A DNA stretch of 64,000 bases from Methylotenera sp. (GTDB lineage: Bacteria > Pseudomonadota > Gammaproteobacteria > Burkholderiales > Methylophilaceae): contig NZ_JAURYU010000017.1 of the NCBI RefSeq assembly GCF_030653755.1, positions 1 to 64,000 of the forward strand, read 5' to 3'. This document shows positions 34,196 through 43,575 of this stretch, one piece after another. Both the position numbers and the translations under genes were made by a program. Numbering within the stretch: the first letter of the stretch is position 1; each line of letters starts with the position of its first letter. The notes under the pieces are model-generated. The model was not told the origin of the DNA, did not search any database, and saw nothing but the letters and a program-made list of their open reading frames with translations.

Positions 34196-34792
34196 CTATA
34201 GTGACTTTTTTTTAGGCGCATTAGTTGCTTGCTTGTTTTTGGCTTTAGCTTCTTCTAGCGCTTCAGCTTCAATCATTCTCTTTTGCTTTTCTAACTGTAT
34301 CGCAGCTTCAGCTGCTCTGCGGCGCTCAAGAATCCTTGCCTGTGCTTCGACCAGTTCATTTAAAGAGATTACACCGTCCTGATTGGTATCAACACTGTTA
34401 AAATGTCTAGCAATTTGAGGCAGTTTTTCTGTCGCTTCTTGTCGATCTATTGTACTGTTGTTATCTGTATCCGCTTCAAAAAAACGTGCCTCAATACTTT
34501 CTTGCATTGCACGTCTGCGTTCTTCAATTTGGTCATGACTTGGATCAATGGAGCGCGCATATTCTTCAAGCGCCTTACGTAACATTTCCCTACGTTCAGG
34601 GCTAAAGTTTAAATTAAGCGTTTTTTGGTATCCATCAATTCTACTGTCGTCTTCAGCAAGACGCTCATCTTCTGCAACTCGCTTAGACTTGTCTGTTGTT
34701 GCAGACAAATTGTTTCTACTTTCAGCATTAAGACTTAAAGAAAAGCTTAAGCCCATGCACAAAATTAGGCACGCATACTTGGTCAATGACAT
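34196..34792 (-). CDS. Secreted EF-hand domain protein
   Basis: About 198 residues from the preferred ATG at 34792 (the frame extends to 34816). The N-terminus SLTKYACLILCMGLSFSLSLNA is a signal peptide. Two EF-hand loops are visible: DTDNNSTIDRQEA and DTNQDGVISLNEL. The C-terminal 60 residues are a highly charged helix rich in Ala, Glu, Arg and Lys, probably coiled coil. It is the second exported EF-hand protein within 2 kb, but shows no close sequence relation to the first beyond the motif. Function unknown. Confidence 0.83.
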   Translation of the reverse strand: MSLTKYACLILCMGLSFSLSLNAESRNNLSATTDKSKRVAEDERLAEDDSRIDGYQKTLNLNFSPERREMLRKALEEYARSIDPSHDQIEERRRAMQESIEARFFEADTDNNSTIDRQEATEKLPQIARHFNSVDTNQDGVISLNELVEAQARILERRRAAEAAIQLEKQKRMIEAEALEEAKAKNKQATNAPKKKSL

Positions 34793-35085
34793 ATTGTTTA
34801 GCAAGATCAAATCCAAAGAATCAAGGTTCCAATGTTGAGCATTACAATTTAATTTGCATTATCATGAAGCACGTTTGTTAATTGAATGTTTCATTTAAAG
34901 GTGAAATTGTAAGAAATTGTAAATTTTTACGATATGTGACATGTGACTATCAATAAAATTTAAAGTTTAATCACATAAAATTGAATATAAATATAAATTT
35001 AGCATACACTTTACAGTTATTGAAAATAATATTGTAATGAATACCATTTCAGTATCATTCTATTAAAAATTAAGGTTTAAACATA

Positions 35086-35814
35086 ATGATGGCCGATCAA
35101 AATAAAAAAATCTTAGTCGTAGACGATGATGTGCGCTTACGTGAACTGTTGCAACGCTATCTAACTGAGCAAGGCTTTACTGTCAAAACAGCAAATGACG
35201 CCAAAGAGATGGACAGCATCCTTAACAATGATGCTATTGATTTATTGGTACTAGACTTGATGTTGCCTGGTGAGGATGGCTTATCTATCTGCCGCAGAAT
35301 GCGCGGGAGTGCAACCATGATGCCTATCGTGATGCTAACAGCGCGTGGCGATGAAGTAGATCGAATTATCGGCCTTGAGATGGGCGCAGATGATTATTTG
35401 CCAAAACCGTTTAATCCGAGAGAATTATTAGCTCGTATTAATGCAGTACTACGCAGGCATGAACGTTTAGTACCGAGCGCACCCGCAAATAATGCAGAGA
35501 ACATTACGATTGGTGACTTTGTATTTAATGCAGCAACACGCTCTTTAAGTCGCCAAGGTACTGCTATCGCGATCACTAGCGGTGAGTTTGCATTACTGAA
35601 AGTATTTGTCGACCACCCGCGCCAACCACTATCACGGGATAGACTCATGCAATTAGCACGTGGACGTGAGTTAGACGTTTATGATCGAAGTATTGATGTG
35701 CAAGTGTCGCGTTTGCGTAAACTGATTGAGCCTGATCCTGCGCACCCGCGCTATCTGCAAACCATGTGGGGATTTGGCTACGTATTTATACCAGATGGCG
35801 AAGCGGACAATTAG
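35086..35814 (+). CDS. ompR: OmpR-family response regulator
   Basis: 242 residues: a receiver domain (acidic VVDDDVRLRELL; phospho-Asp in LLVLDLMLPGEDG; Lys in DDYLPKPFNPREL) joined to an OmpR/PhoB winged helix (GEFALLKVFVDHPRQPLSRDRLMQLARGRE; SIDVQVSRLRKLIEPDP). The overall sequence is close to true OmpR, and the partner gene is EnvZ-like. An ATG one codon downstream is an equal start candidate. Targets are not visible; osmotic or envelope control would be the family expectation. Confidence 0.9.
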   Translation: MMADQNKKILVVDDDVRLRELLQRYLTEQGFTVKTANDAKEMDSILNNDAIDLLVLDLMLPGEDGLSICRRMRGSATMMPIVMLTARGDEVDRIIGLEMGADDYLPKPFNPRELLARINAVLRRHERLVPSAPANNAENITIGDFVFNAATRSLSRQGTAIAITSGEFALLKVFVDHPRQPLSRDRLMQLARGRELDVYDRSIDVQVSRLRKLIEPDPAHPRYLQTMWGFGYVFIPDGEADN

Positions 35815-35895
35815 TCAAAAATTAATGCGTCGAACTACCTTAAAAACAAGGACTACTTGACGCAATGCTAACTTTTCTTACTAAAGCCAACATCT

Positions 35896-37203
35896 TTGCG
35901 CCTTTTACCAAAAAAACTACTCTCAAGAATTATGCTACTCATCGCGCTACTATTAGCGATAGGTCAGTTTGCATCTCTAAAGATTTTTGAGTATTTCGAG
36001 CGAGAGCCTCGCGCCCAAGCAACTGCATTACAAGCGGTTACCGTTGTAAACTATACACGCGCATCCTTAATTGCATCTCAAGAAAACCTTCGCTTAGCAT
36101 TGCTTTCAGAGTTAACTGGAAAAGAGGGTGTGCGTATTTATTACGCAGACTTTATGGAAGAAATTGCCCCTCTGCCAGATGACCCATTTATTAACATGGT
36201 GGCAGATAAAATCCGTGAGCGCTTAGGTGAACAAACGATTATCACCACTAATCATTATGGAGTAGATGGATTATGGGTCAGCTTTGGCATAGATCAAGAT
36301 GATTTTTGGGTAGTGATCCCAAACGTACATGTAGAACGAGCCTTCCCATGGCAATGGTTGGGTTGGGTTGGCCTAGTATTAAGCTTATCTTTAGCTGGTG
36401 GTTATGTACTTGCTGCTCGCATTAATAAACCACTTAATTTGCTGGTAAGCGCAGCCGATAGATTACGTAAAGGTGAGCGCCCAGAAAAATTACCAGAAGA
36501 TAGCGTGACAGAACTTCGCGAAGTAAGCACCACCTTTAACAAGATGGCTGAATCGCTCGCAGAACTAGACGCGGAGAGAACGCTTATTCTTGCTGGTGTA
36601 TCTCATGATATTCGCACACCCTTAGCAAGACTGCGCCTTGCGGTAGAAATGCTGCCTGAAAAAGATTGTGGCTATCTGAAATCTGGTATGGTGCAGGATA
36701 TTGCAGACATGGATAACATCATCCATCAGTTCTTAGACTTTGTACGCGGCACCGAGGGCGAGCCAACACTGATGGTAGACATCAACACCTTGCTAAAAGG
36801 TCTACATGATAGGCAAGAGCGAGCTGGACGTGATTTAGTGATTCAGCTAGCGCCTACTTACAAAGTGCCAATTAAGCCACTTGCCATGCAGCGGCTACTT
36901 GATAACCTAGTGGGGAATGCTTACAACTATGGTGGCGGGCAAGTTCGGGTAAGTAGCCAAATATTAGCAGACTGCATTGTAATTAGCGTGTTTGATAACG
37001 GGCCTGGTATTCCAGAAACCCATTTAGAAAAAATATTGCGCCCATTTGAGCGGCTTGATACCGCTCGTAGTAATGCGGGAGGCAGTGGTTTAGGCCTAGC
37101 GATTGCAGAGCGTATTGCAAAACTGCATCGTGGTAAGCTTGAGCTCATCAACCGCCCTGAAGGTGGCTTAGAGGCTCGCCTCAGCATCCCAATAAAAAAC
37201 TAA
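35896..37203 (+). CDS. envZ: EnvZ-like sensor histidine kinase
   Basis: 435 residues. Two membrane helices (about 10-28 and 155-175) flank a small periplasmic domain. HAMP follows, then the H-box GVSHDIRTPLARLRL with phospho-accepting His237, N-box LLDNLVGNAYNYGGG, G1 DNGPGIPE and G2 GGSGLGLAIAERIAKLHRG. The start is a TTG (35896), giving RLLPKKLLSRIMLLIALLLAI as the first helix, which matches EnvZ N-termini; an ATG at 35865 is out of frame. It lies 81 bp after ompR and is presumed co-transcribed. Confidence 0.9.
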   Translation: MRLLPKKLLSRIMLLIALLLAIGQFASLKIFEYFEREPRAQATALQAVTVVNYTRASLIASQENLRLALLSELTGKEGVRIYYADFMEEIAPLPDDPFINMVADKIRERLGEQTIITTNHYGVDGLWVSFGIDQDDFWVVIPNVHVERAFPWQWLGWVGLVLSLSLAGGYVLAARINKPLNLLVSAADRLRKGERPEKLPEDSVTELREVSTTFNKMAESLAELDAERTLILAGVSHDIRTPLARLRLAVEMLPEKDCGYLKSGMVQDIADMDNIIHQFLDFVRGTEGEPTLMVDINTLLKGLHDRQERAGRDLVIQLAPTYKVPIKPLAMQRLLDNLVGNAYNYGGGQVRVSSQILADCIVISVFDNGPGIPETHLEKILRPFERLDTARSNAGGSGLGLAIAERIAKLHRGKLELINRPEGGLEARLSIPIKN

Positions 37204-37310
37204 CGCAACACACATTACCGCTTTTAATTGGTAACTAGATCATTGATGACTCAGCAATGAATGATCTATTGAAATAAGTCATTCACAAAAAGTGGCAGTG
37301 AATAAAAGCA

Positions 37311-38699
37311 CTACACACCAGGCTCAAACCAAGCCAATTTCTCGCGCAGATGCACGACCTCACCAATAATCGTGAGACATGGTGGTTTTAAGCCAGCTTC
37401 GATCACTTTTTCAGATAAATCTGCCAAAGTAGCTGCGACTACCTTTTGACGCTGCGTTGTACCCTGCTGCACCACAGCCACAGGCATATCTGGTGAAACA
37501 CCATGCTTAATTAACTGCTCGCAAATTTGCGCTAAACCCACTAAACCCATGTAAATGACCACAGTTTGTCTTGGTCTGGCCATCGCTTGCCAATCCAAAT
37601 CTAAACTACCATCTTTTAAGTGCCCAGTAATAAACAAGCAAGCCTGCGCATAATCACGGTGTGTTAGCGGGATTCCTGCATAGCTAGAAACGCCATTAGC
37701 CGCCGTGATGCCTGGCACTACTTGGAATGGAACGCCGTGCTCCATCAATGTTTCAATTTCTTCACCACCACGACCAAAAATAAAGGGGTCACCACCTTTT
37801 AAGCGGAGTACACGCTTACCTTGCAAAGCAAGTTTAGCAAGCAAGGCATTTATTTCCTCTTGCGGGAGGGTATGCTGATCACGCGATTTACCAACATAAA
37901 TCAGCTCAGCATCACGGCGCACTAACTCCATCACCTCTGGGCTTACTAATTTATCGTAGACACATACATCACACTGCTGCATCAGCCGTAACGCCCTGAA
38001 TGTGAGTAAGTCTGGATCACCAGGCCCGCCACCCACCAAAAATACCTCACCTTTGTTAGTGGTGATATTTTCTTGATCAATTAAATCTTGCAATAAAGCG
38101 CGTGCTGATTGTTCTTGACCTGACAAAACACGCTCTACTAAGGCGCCTTGCAGCACATCTTCCCAGAATCGACGACGCGCTTGCGTAGTGGTAAACTTTG
38201 CTTTTACTTTATCGCGAAATTCACCAGCAATGCCAGCGATACGCCCATAACCAGCGGGCAACATGGTTTCAATTTTTGTCCGAATATAACGCGCTAATAC
38301 AGGAGCATTGCCCTCACTAGAAACAGCAATCACGACTGGGCTACGCTCGATAATAGACCCCATCGTAAATGTACATAAAGCTGGAGAATCAACGACGTTA
38401 ACCGGGATATTCAATGACTTTGCATCGAGTGAAACTGCTTCGTTCACCGACTCATCGTCTGTTGCAGCAACGACCAAACATGCACCATCGAGCTGCTGTT
38501 TTTGATAGGTAGATTGAATACATTGAATTTTGCCATCATCTACCAGCGCCTGTAGCTCATGACATATTTCTGGTGAAACCAAGGTAATTGCAGCATTGGC
38601 TTTTAACAACATGCTAACTTTGCGCGTTGCGACATCACCGCCGCCAATCACAATGCATAATCGATTGGTAATATTGATAAAAATTGGGAGTGCTTGCAT
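37311..38699 (-). CDS. cysG: Siroheme synthase CysG (trifunctional)
   Basis: 462 residues fusing two enzymes. The N-terminal half is precorrin-2 dehydrogenase/ferrochelatase (SirC-like, CIVIGGGDVATRKVSMLLKANAAITLV). The C-terminal half is uroporphyrinogen-III methyltransferase (FLVGGGPGDPDLLTFRALRLMQQCDV; RLKGGDPFIFGRGGEE; GITAANGVSSYAGIPLTHRDYA). It supplies siroheme for sulfite or nitrite reductase, neither of which is in the window. It is transcribed divergently from miaB. Confidence 0.96.
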   Translation of the reverse strand: MQALPIFINITNRLCIVIGGGDVATRKVSMLLKANAAITLVSPEICHELQALVDDGKIQCIQSTYQKQQLDGACLVVAATDDESVNEAVSLDAKSLNIPVNVVDSPALCTFTMGSIIERSPVVIAVSSEGNAPVLARYIRTKIETMLPAGYGRIAGIAGEFRDKVKAKFTTTQARRRFWEDVLQGALVERVLSGQEQSARALLQDLIDQENITTNKGEVFLVGGGPGDPDLLTFRALRLMQQCDVCVYDKLVSPEVMELVRRDAELIYVGKSRDQHTLPQEEINALLAKLALQGKRVLRLKGGDPFIFGRGGEEIETLMEHGVPFQVVPGITAANGVSSYAGIPLTHRDYAQACLFITGHLKDGSLDLDWQAMARPRQTVVIYMGLVGLAQICEQLIKHGVSPDMPVAVVQQGTTQRQKVVAATLADLSEKVIEAGLKPPCLTIIGEVVHLREKLAWFEPGV

Positions 38700-38814
38700 G
38701 TTTTAAATAACTATTTATTCGTTAAGTTAATCATTTTACCTTTAGTCACCAACTTTGCGTGAGGCAAGTGAGCAAATACGTTAAAATCATATTTTAAGCT
38801 TTGGCTACAACACC

Positions 38815-40143
38815 TTGAACACACCTAAAAAAGTTTTTATTAAGACCTTCGGCTGCCAGATGAACGAGTACGACTCATCTCGGATGGCAGATATGTTGTC
38901 TGCATCAGATGGCATGGTAGAGACGCTGACGCCTGAGGATGCAGATGTTATTTTGCTCAACACTTGCTCTGTACGCGAAAAAGCGGAAGATAAAGTGTTT
39001 AGTCACCTTGGTCGTTTTATTCCACTCAAAGAAAAAAATCCCAACCTAGTGATAGGCGTGGGCGGATGTGTGGCCTCGCAAGAAGGTGACAATATTATTA
39101 AACGCGCGCCTTATGTGGATGTAGTATTTGGCCCGCAAACTTTACACCGCTTGCCAGAAATGATTAAAAACAAGCAAGCAAGCGGCACTTCACAAGTGGA
39201 TATCAGCTTTCCTGAAATTGAAAAGTTTGATCATTTACCTCCGCCACGAGTGGAAGGCGCCAGTGCATTTTTAAGCATTATGGAAGGTTGTAGCAAATAT
39301 TGTAGTTTTTGTGTTGTGCCATATACACGAGGGGAAGAGGTTTCTCGCCCATTTGCAGACATTCTGACTGAAGCCGTACAACTTGCAGAACAAGGGGTGA
39401 AAGAAATTACCCTGCTAGGCCAAAACGTTAATGCCTACCGCACAGAATATGATGGTGTGGATGCTGATTTAGCCATGCTGATTGAAATGATTGCAGAAAT
39501 TCCACAAATTGAGCGCATTCGCTTTACTACCAGCCACCCTAATGAAATGAATGAGCGTTTGATTAACTGTTTTGCAACCGTGCCAAAACTTGCAGCGCAA
39601 TTACATTTACCAGTACAGGCTGGTAGTGACCGCATACTCATGGCCATGAAACGTAATTACACAGGGCTACAATTTAAGTCGATTATCCGTAAACTAAAAA
39701 CTGCCAATCCTAATTTAACGTTTACGTCCGATTTTATTATTGGCTTTCCAGGTGAAACAGAAGCTGACTTTGATGCGACCGTGAAACTGATGCAGGATGT
39801 AGGATTTGATGCAAGCTTTAGCTTTTTGTATAGCCCTCGCCCTGGTACGCCTGCTGCTTTCCTGAAAGATGACACGCCACAAGAAACCAAGCTAGCGCGT
39901 TTAGATAAACTACAAGCAATTAACGAAGCTCAAGCTAAAGCAATTTCTGAGGCAATGCTAGGCACAACGCAACGCGTGTTGATTGAAGGAGCCTCATGGA
40001 AGGATGCTAGTTTGCTCGCTGGCAAAACTGATAATAACCGCGTAGTTGATATCGCAGGTGATGCAAGCTTGGTACATCAGTTTGTGAACGTGAAAATTAC
40101 CGATGTTTCTAACCCAAGACGCTTAATTGGCGAGATTGTATAA
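38815..40143 (+). CDS. miaB: tRNA-2-methylthio-N6-dimethylallyladenosine synthase MiaB
   Basis: Radical-SAM methylthiotransferase modifying A37 of tRNAs. The N-terminal MTTase domain starts [17 protein letters not shown] with further cluster cysteines in [14 protein letters not shown] and GGCVASQEG. The radical-SAM CxxxCxxC is [20 protein letters not shown]-terminal TRAM domain ends the protein. 442 residues is normal. The start is TTG (38815). It begins the conserved miaB-phoH-ybeY-corC set, 2 bp before phoH. Confidence 0.97.
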   Translation: MNTPKKVFIKTFGCQMNEYDSSRMADMLSASDGMVETLTPEDADVILLNTCSVREKAEDKVFSHLGRFIPLKEKNPNLVIGVGGCVASQEGDNIIKRAPYVDVVFGPQTLHRLPEMIKNKQASGTSQVDISFPEIEKFDHLPPPRVEGASAFLSIMEGCSKYCSFCVVPYTRGEEVSRPFADILTEAVQLAEQGVKEITLLGQNVNAYRTEYDGVDADLAMLIEMIAEIPQIERIRFTTSHPNEMNERLINCFATVPKLAAQLHLPVQAGSDRILMAMKRNYTGLQFKSIIRKLKTANPNLTFTSDFIIGFPGETEADFDATVKLMQDVGFDASFSFLYSPRPGTPAAFLKDDTPQETKLARLDKLQAINEAQAKAISEAMLGTTQRVLIEGASWKDASLLAGKTDNNRVVDIAGDASLVHQFVNVKITDVSNPRRLIGEIV

Positions 40144-40145
40144 CC

Positions 40146-41093
40146 ATGGAAATTACCTTAACCCCTGAAGACAATGCGCGACTTGCCAACCTGTGCGGGC
40201 CGCTGGATGAAAACATCAAGCAAATTGAAACCGCACTTGAGGTGAATATTAATCGCCGTGGTAGTACATTTAACCTCAGTGGCAAGCTCGATAACGTGCG
40301 ACTTGCCGCTCAATTGATTGAAACCTTTTACAGCCGTGCAAAAAAACCGATTGAACTAGAAGATATTCAATTAGGCTTAGTAGAAATAGACAAGCTCAAA
40401 CCTGAAGACGTTGCTACAACGGCTATGCCAGTGCTGATGACGCGCCGAGGCGACTTACATGGCCGTACGCCACGCCAAGTAGCCTATCTACAACAAATAC
40501 AAGACCATGATATTACTTTCGGCATTGGCCCAGCGGGTACTGGTAAAACTTACTTAGCTGTTGCCTGTGCCGTAGATGCCATGACGCGCGACCGCGTAAA
40601 ACGCATTGTGTTAGTGCGCCCAGCAGTTGAGGCTGGTGAGCGCTTAGGCTTTTTACCTGGCGATTTAAACCAAAAAGTAGACCCTTACCTACGCCCACTA
40701 TACGACGCGCTATATGACTTAGCTGGCTACGACACCGTGAATAAAATGTTTGAGCGCGGTGCGATTGAAGTAGCACCACTGGCTTACATGCGAGGACGCA
40801 CGCTCAATCAAAGCTTTATTATCTTAGACGAAGCGCAGAACACAACACCAGAACAGATGAAAATGTTTTTGACGCGCATCGGCTTTGGTACTAAAGCAGT
40901 GATTACTGGTGACGTCACCCAAATTGACTTACAACGACATCAGAAAAGCGGCTTAGTAGAAGCGCAAAAGGTACTCAAAGATATCAAAGGCATTGCTATG
41001 ACGCACTTCTTATCTGGCGATGTTGTGCGCCATCCACTAGTTCAAAAAATCGTAAATGCTTATGAAGAGTACGAATCGCAGCGCAGAGAGTAA
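40146..41093 (+). CDS. ybeZ: PhoH-like ATPase (YbeZ)
   Basis: 315-residue PhoH-family P-loop ATPase associated with YbeY and RNA metabolism. It has an N-terminal KH-like segment (about 20-70), Walker A GIGPAGTGKTYLAVACAVDAM (about residues 122-142), the conserved LVRPAVEAGERLGFLPGDL, and Walker B FIILDEAQNTTPEQMKMFLTRIG. It follows miaB by 2 bp. It is usually directly coupled to ybeY, but here psiE intervenes. Confidence 0.95.
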   Translation: MEITLTPEDNARLANLCGPLDENIKQIETALEVNINRRGSTFNLSGKLDNVRLAAQLIETFYSRAKKPIELEDIQLGLVEIDKLKPEDVATTAMPVLMTRRGDLHGRTPRQVAYLQQIQDHDITFGIGPAGTGKTYLAVACAVDAMTRDRVKRIVLVRPAVEAGERLGFLPGDLNQKVDPYLRPLYDALYDLAGYDTVNKMFERGAIEVAPLAYMRGRTLNQSFIILDEAQNTTPEQMKMFLTRIGFGTKAVITGDVTQIDLQRHQKSGLVEAQKVLKDIKGIAMTHFLSGDVVRHPLVQKIVNAYEEYESQRRE

Positions 41094-41104
41094 TGCATTA
41101 AAAT

Positions 41105-41132
41105 AATGCCAAAAACTGGCATTGCCAATGCC
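41105..41132 (+). promoter_or_regulatory. Mutually exclusive hairpin segments ahead of psiE
   Basis: AATGCC (41105-41110), GGCATT (41118-41123) and AATGCC (41127-41132) mean the middle segment can pair with either neighbour. A TATAAT (41148-41153) follows but has no well-spaced -35. It could be a small attenuator or chance. Confidence 0.3.
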
Positions 41133-41184
41133 TAAGGTATAGCAAGGTATAATCGAAAAAACAACGCATAATTTTGGAATAAAA

Positions 41185-41604
41185 ATGACACCAAATAAAT
41201 ACAGCAAGATCATGCAAAAGGGCTTAAGTGCAGTTGAGCAGTTTGTATTGATTATTATTGGCCTAGCGACAATATTAGGCGTTTTTCAGGCCATTCTAAA
41301 TATCTGGGATGCGCGCACTATTCACGTAGGTGACCTATTGCTGTTATTTTTATATCTTGAAGTAATGTCCATGCTTAGTCATTACCTAAGCGCAGGAAAA
41401 TTACCAGTCAGATACCCGCTATATATTGGTATTATTGCGCTGGCGCGATTCTTGGTGCTCGATATCAAAGAGCTTGATGCAATGACGATGTTTGCGCTAT
41501 CTGGCTCAATCTTATTGATTGCATTGGCTATTTTAGTCGTGCGTTATGGACATGTGAAGTTTCCGTACACCGATGGCACAGATTTACAATCGAAGAATGA
41601 TTAA
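41185..41604 (+). CDS. psiE: PsiE-family inner-membrane protein
   Basis: 139 residues with four predicted membrane helices and the PsiE pattern: SAVEQFVLIIIGLATILGV, VGDLLLLFLYLEVMSMLSHYLSAGKLPVRYPLYIGIIALARFLVLD. In E. coli psiE is phosphate-starvation-inducible and of unknown biochemical role. Here it interrupts the conserved phoH-ybeY pair, 91 bp after phoH and 9 bp before ybeY. No Pho box was recognised. Confidence 0.88.
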   Translation: MTPNKYSKIMQKGLSAVEQFVLIIIGLATILGVFQAILNIWDARTIHVGDLLLLFLYLEVMSMLSHYLSAGKLPVRYPLYIGIIALARFLVLDIKELDAMTMFALSGSILLIALAILVVRYGHVKFPYTDGTDLQSKND

Positions 41605-41613
41605 GCTTACTAT

Positions 41614-42051
41614 ATGCCTAAATTAGCCGCCTCCATTCAATATGCAAGCGAGGCTAGCAATCTGCCAACTGCTAGCCAATTTCGCAAGTGGGCAAAGGCC
41701 GCCCTAAGAGTAGATACCGAAGTCACAATCCGCATTGTGGATGCTGAAGAAGGAAAAATGCTCAACAACACCTATCGTGGCAAAGATTACGCAACCAACG
41801 TGCTGACTTTCCCGCTCACTGAAGCCCCCCACTTGATGGGGGACATCATTATTTGCGCACCAGTCGTTGCCACTGAAGCAATGGCGCAGCATAAAAGCCT
41901 AGAAGCGCATTATGCCCATTTAACGGTACATGGCATTTTGCATTTGCATGGCTATGACCATGAAACAGACGCACAAGCCGAACTAATGGAAGGCTTAGAG
42001 ACTGCAATTGTCACGAAATTAGGGTATGCTTCACCCTATCTCATTACATAG
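41614..42051 (+). CDS. ybeY: Endoribonuclease YbeY
   Basis: Metal-dependent RNase involved in 16S rRNA 3' maturation and ribosome quality control. The zinc-binding HGILHLHGYDHETD motif is complete and is preceded by the conserved LNNTYRGKDYATNVLTFPL and MGDIIICAPVV. 145 residues is typical. It lies 11 bp before corC. Confidence 0.96.
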   Translation: MPKLAASIQYASEASNLPTASQFRKWAKAALRVDTEVTIRIVDAEEGKMLNNTYRGKDYATNVLTFPLTEAPHLMGDIIICAPVVATEAMAQHKSLEAHYAHLTVHGILHLHGYDHETDAQAELMEGLETAIVTKLGYASPYLIT

Positions 42052-42062
42052 GACGCCAACTA

Positions 42063-42911
42063 ATGGCAACCGACTCGGAAAAACCTAGCTTGTTGGAACG
42101 ATTAAGTCATTTCTTATTGCGAGAACCTGAAGACCGCGAACAGCTTGTAGAGTTACTACACAGCGCCTACGAAAACAGCTTAATGGATGCAGACTCTCTC
42201 GCCATGATAGAGGGTGTGTTACAAGTAAGTGAAATGCAAGTGCGCGACATCATGATCCCGCGCTCACAGATGGATGTCATCGACATCACAGACCCTCCTG
42301 AAGTATTTATTCCGAATGTGATCGAAACTGCTCACTCACGCTTCCCTGTGATTGAAGGCAATAAAAACGATGTCATCGGCATTTTGCTGGCAAAAGATTT
42401 GTTACGCTACTATGCAGGCGATGACTTTGAAGTGCGCGACATGTTGCGTCCAGCGGTATTTATCCCTGAAGCCAAACGTTTAAACGTACTGTTAAAAGAG
42501 TTTCGTAGTAGCCGCAACCATATCGCGATTGTGGTAGATGAATATGGCGGTGTCGCTGGCATGGTCACCATTGAAGATGTGCTCGAGCAAATTGTTGGCG
42601 ACATTGAAGATGAATATGACTACGACGAAGATGAAGACAATATCATTCAAAATGCAGATGGTCAGTTCCGCGTGAAAGCACTCACAGAGATTGCAGACTT
42701 TAATGAAATTATTGGCACAGCATTCAGTGATGAAGAGTTTTCAACGATAGGTGGCTTAGTGGTCAGCAAATTTGGGCACTTACCAAAGCGCAACGAAGAG
42801 GTCAGTTTTAGCGGCATTCATATAAAAGTATTACGTGCAGACAGCCGCCGTCTACATAGCATTCTGGTATCGGTTACACCAGAACCTACTACCGTCAGCA
42901 CTTCATTATAG
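42063..42911 (+). CDS. corC: HlyC/CorC family CBS-pair transporter-associated protein
   Basis: 282 residues: an N-terminal acidic helix, tandem CBS domains (VRDIMIPRSQMDVIDI; FRSSRNHIAIVVDEYGGVAGMVTIEDVLEQIVGDIEDEYD) and a C-terminal CorC_HlyC domain (FRVKALTEIADFNEIIGTAFSDEEFSTIGGLV). It is linked to magnesium and cobalt homeostasis in enterics. In most relatives lnt follows directly; here about 5.5 kb of accessory DNA intervenes. Confidence 0.95.
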   Translation: MATDSEKPSLLERLSHFLLREPEDREQLVELLHSAYENSLMDADSLAMIEGVLQVSEMQVRDIMIPRSQMDVIDITDPPEVFIPNVIETAHSRFPVIEGNKNDVIGILLAKDLLRYYAGDDFEVRDMLRPAVFIPEAKRLNVLLKEFRSSRNHIAIVVDEYGGVAGMVTIEDVLEQIVGDIEDEYDYDEDEDNIIQNADGQFRVKALTEIADFNEIIGTAFSDEEFSTIGGLVVSKFGHLPKRNEEVSFSGIHIKVLRADSRRLHSILVSVTPEPTTVSTSL

Positions 42912-43038
42912 GTACTCAGTTTAACTCAAAATACTCCATTAAAATTAATCACATAGGGAACTAAGTCCTAAGATTTATTTCATAGCTTTATGTTGTGATG
43001 AATTTAAATCCCCTAGTCCAATTTTACTGGAGCTGTTT

Positions 43039-43425
43039 ATGAAATATTTAGTATTTGTTTGGCTTTTTATTGCGCAGTCATTTTTGATACAAACGGCAGT
43101 GGCAGAGGAAGCTACAAGTGCCACGACTGCTATCCCCACCATGGAGCAGGACTTTGTAAAATCAATCAATCAATTTAGCAAAGCTCAAATCATTGAACAG
43201 TTTGGTGAGCCTGCTAAGGCAGACGATGTAAAAGTAAAGGGCACAGGCAAAATTGTGGCCTCTATTTGGTTATATCATTTTATTAATACCGCGGCTGATG
43301 GCTCATATTACGAAACAACTGAATTAGACTTTATTGATGATAAAGTCGTCATGGTTGCGTTCTTAAAAAATGATGGCAGTGAAGGGCCTGAAGCAACTCA
43401 GCAATATGAAGTGCCTTTAAAGTAA
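43039..43425 (+). CDS. Small exported protein, unknown function
   Basis: 128 residues with a signal peptide (MKYLVFVWLFIAQSFLIQTAVA, cleavage near residue 22). The body reads IIEQFGEPAKADDVKVKGTGKIVASIWLYHF then YETTELDFIDDKVVMVAFL, reminiscent of the small alpha/beta SmpA/BamE-like fold, but the match is too loose to assign. It is monocistronic and followed by a hairpin terminator. Confidence 0.75.
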   Translation: MKYLVFVWLFIAQSFLIQTAVAEEATSATTAIPTMEQDFVKSINQFSKAQIIEQFGEPAKADDVKVKGTGKIVASIWLYHFINTAADGSYYETTELDFIDDKVVMVAFLKNDGSEGPEATQQYEVPLK

Positions 43426-43456
43426 TAAATTAATATAGTTGCATTTCAAATACACT

Positions 43457-43500
43457 GCCATTAAAGCTTAATTCTCAACAAATATAGCTTTAATGGCTTT
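43457..43500 (+). terminator. Hairpin after the small exported protein
   Basis: Perfect 12-bp arms GCCATTAAAGCT (43457-43468) and AGCTTTAATGGC (43486-43497) with a 17-nt loop, followed by only three Ts, so termination is plausible rather than certain. Confidence 0.6.
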
Positions 43501-43575
43501 ATAACAACGAAGACTTTATTCAGTTAGCAACAACGCTCAGTACCATGTAACTTAAACAAATCATGAAGCTAGAAG

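Noticed and set aside
35865-35990. ATG upstream of envZ as evidence of a frameshifted start
   Set aside because: It opens a different 40-codon frame; the TTG at 35896 gives an N-terminus that matches EnvZ, so no frameshift is needed.
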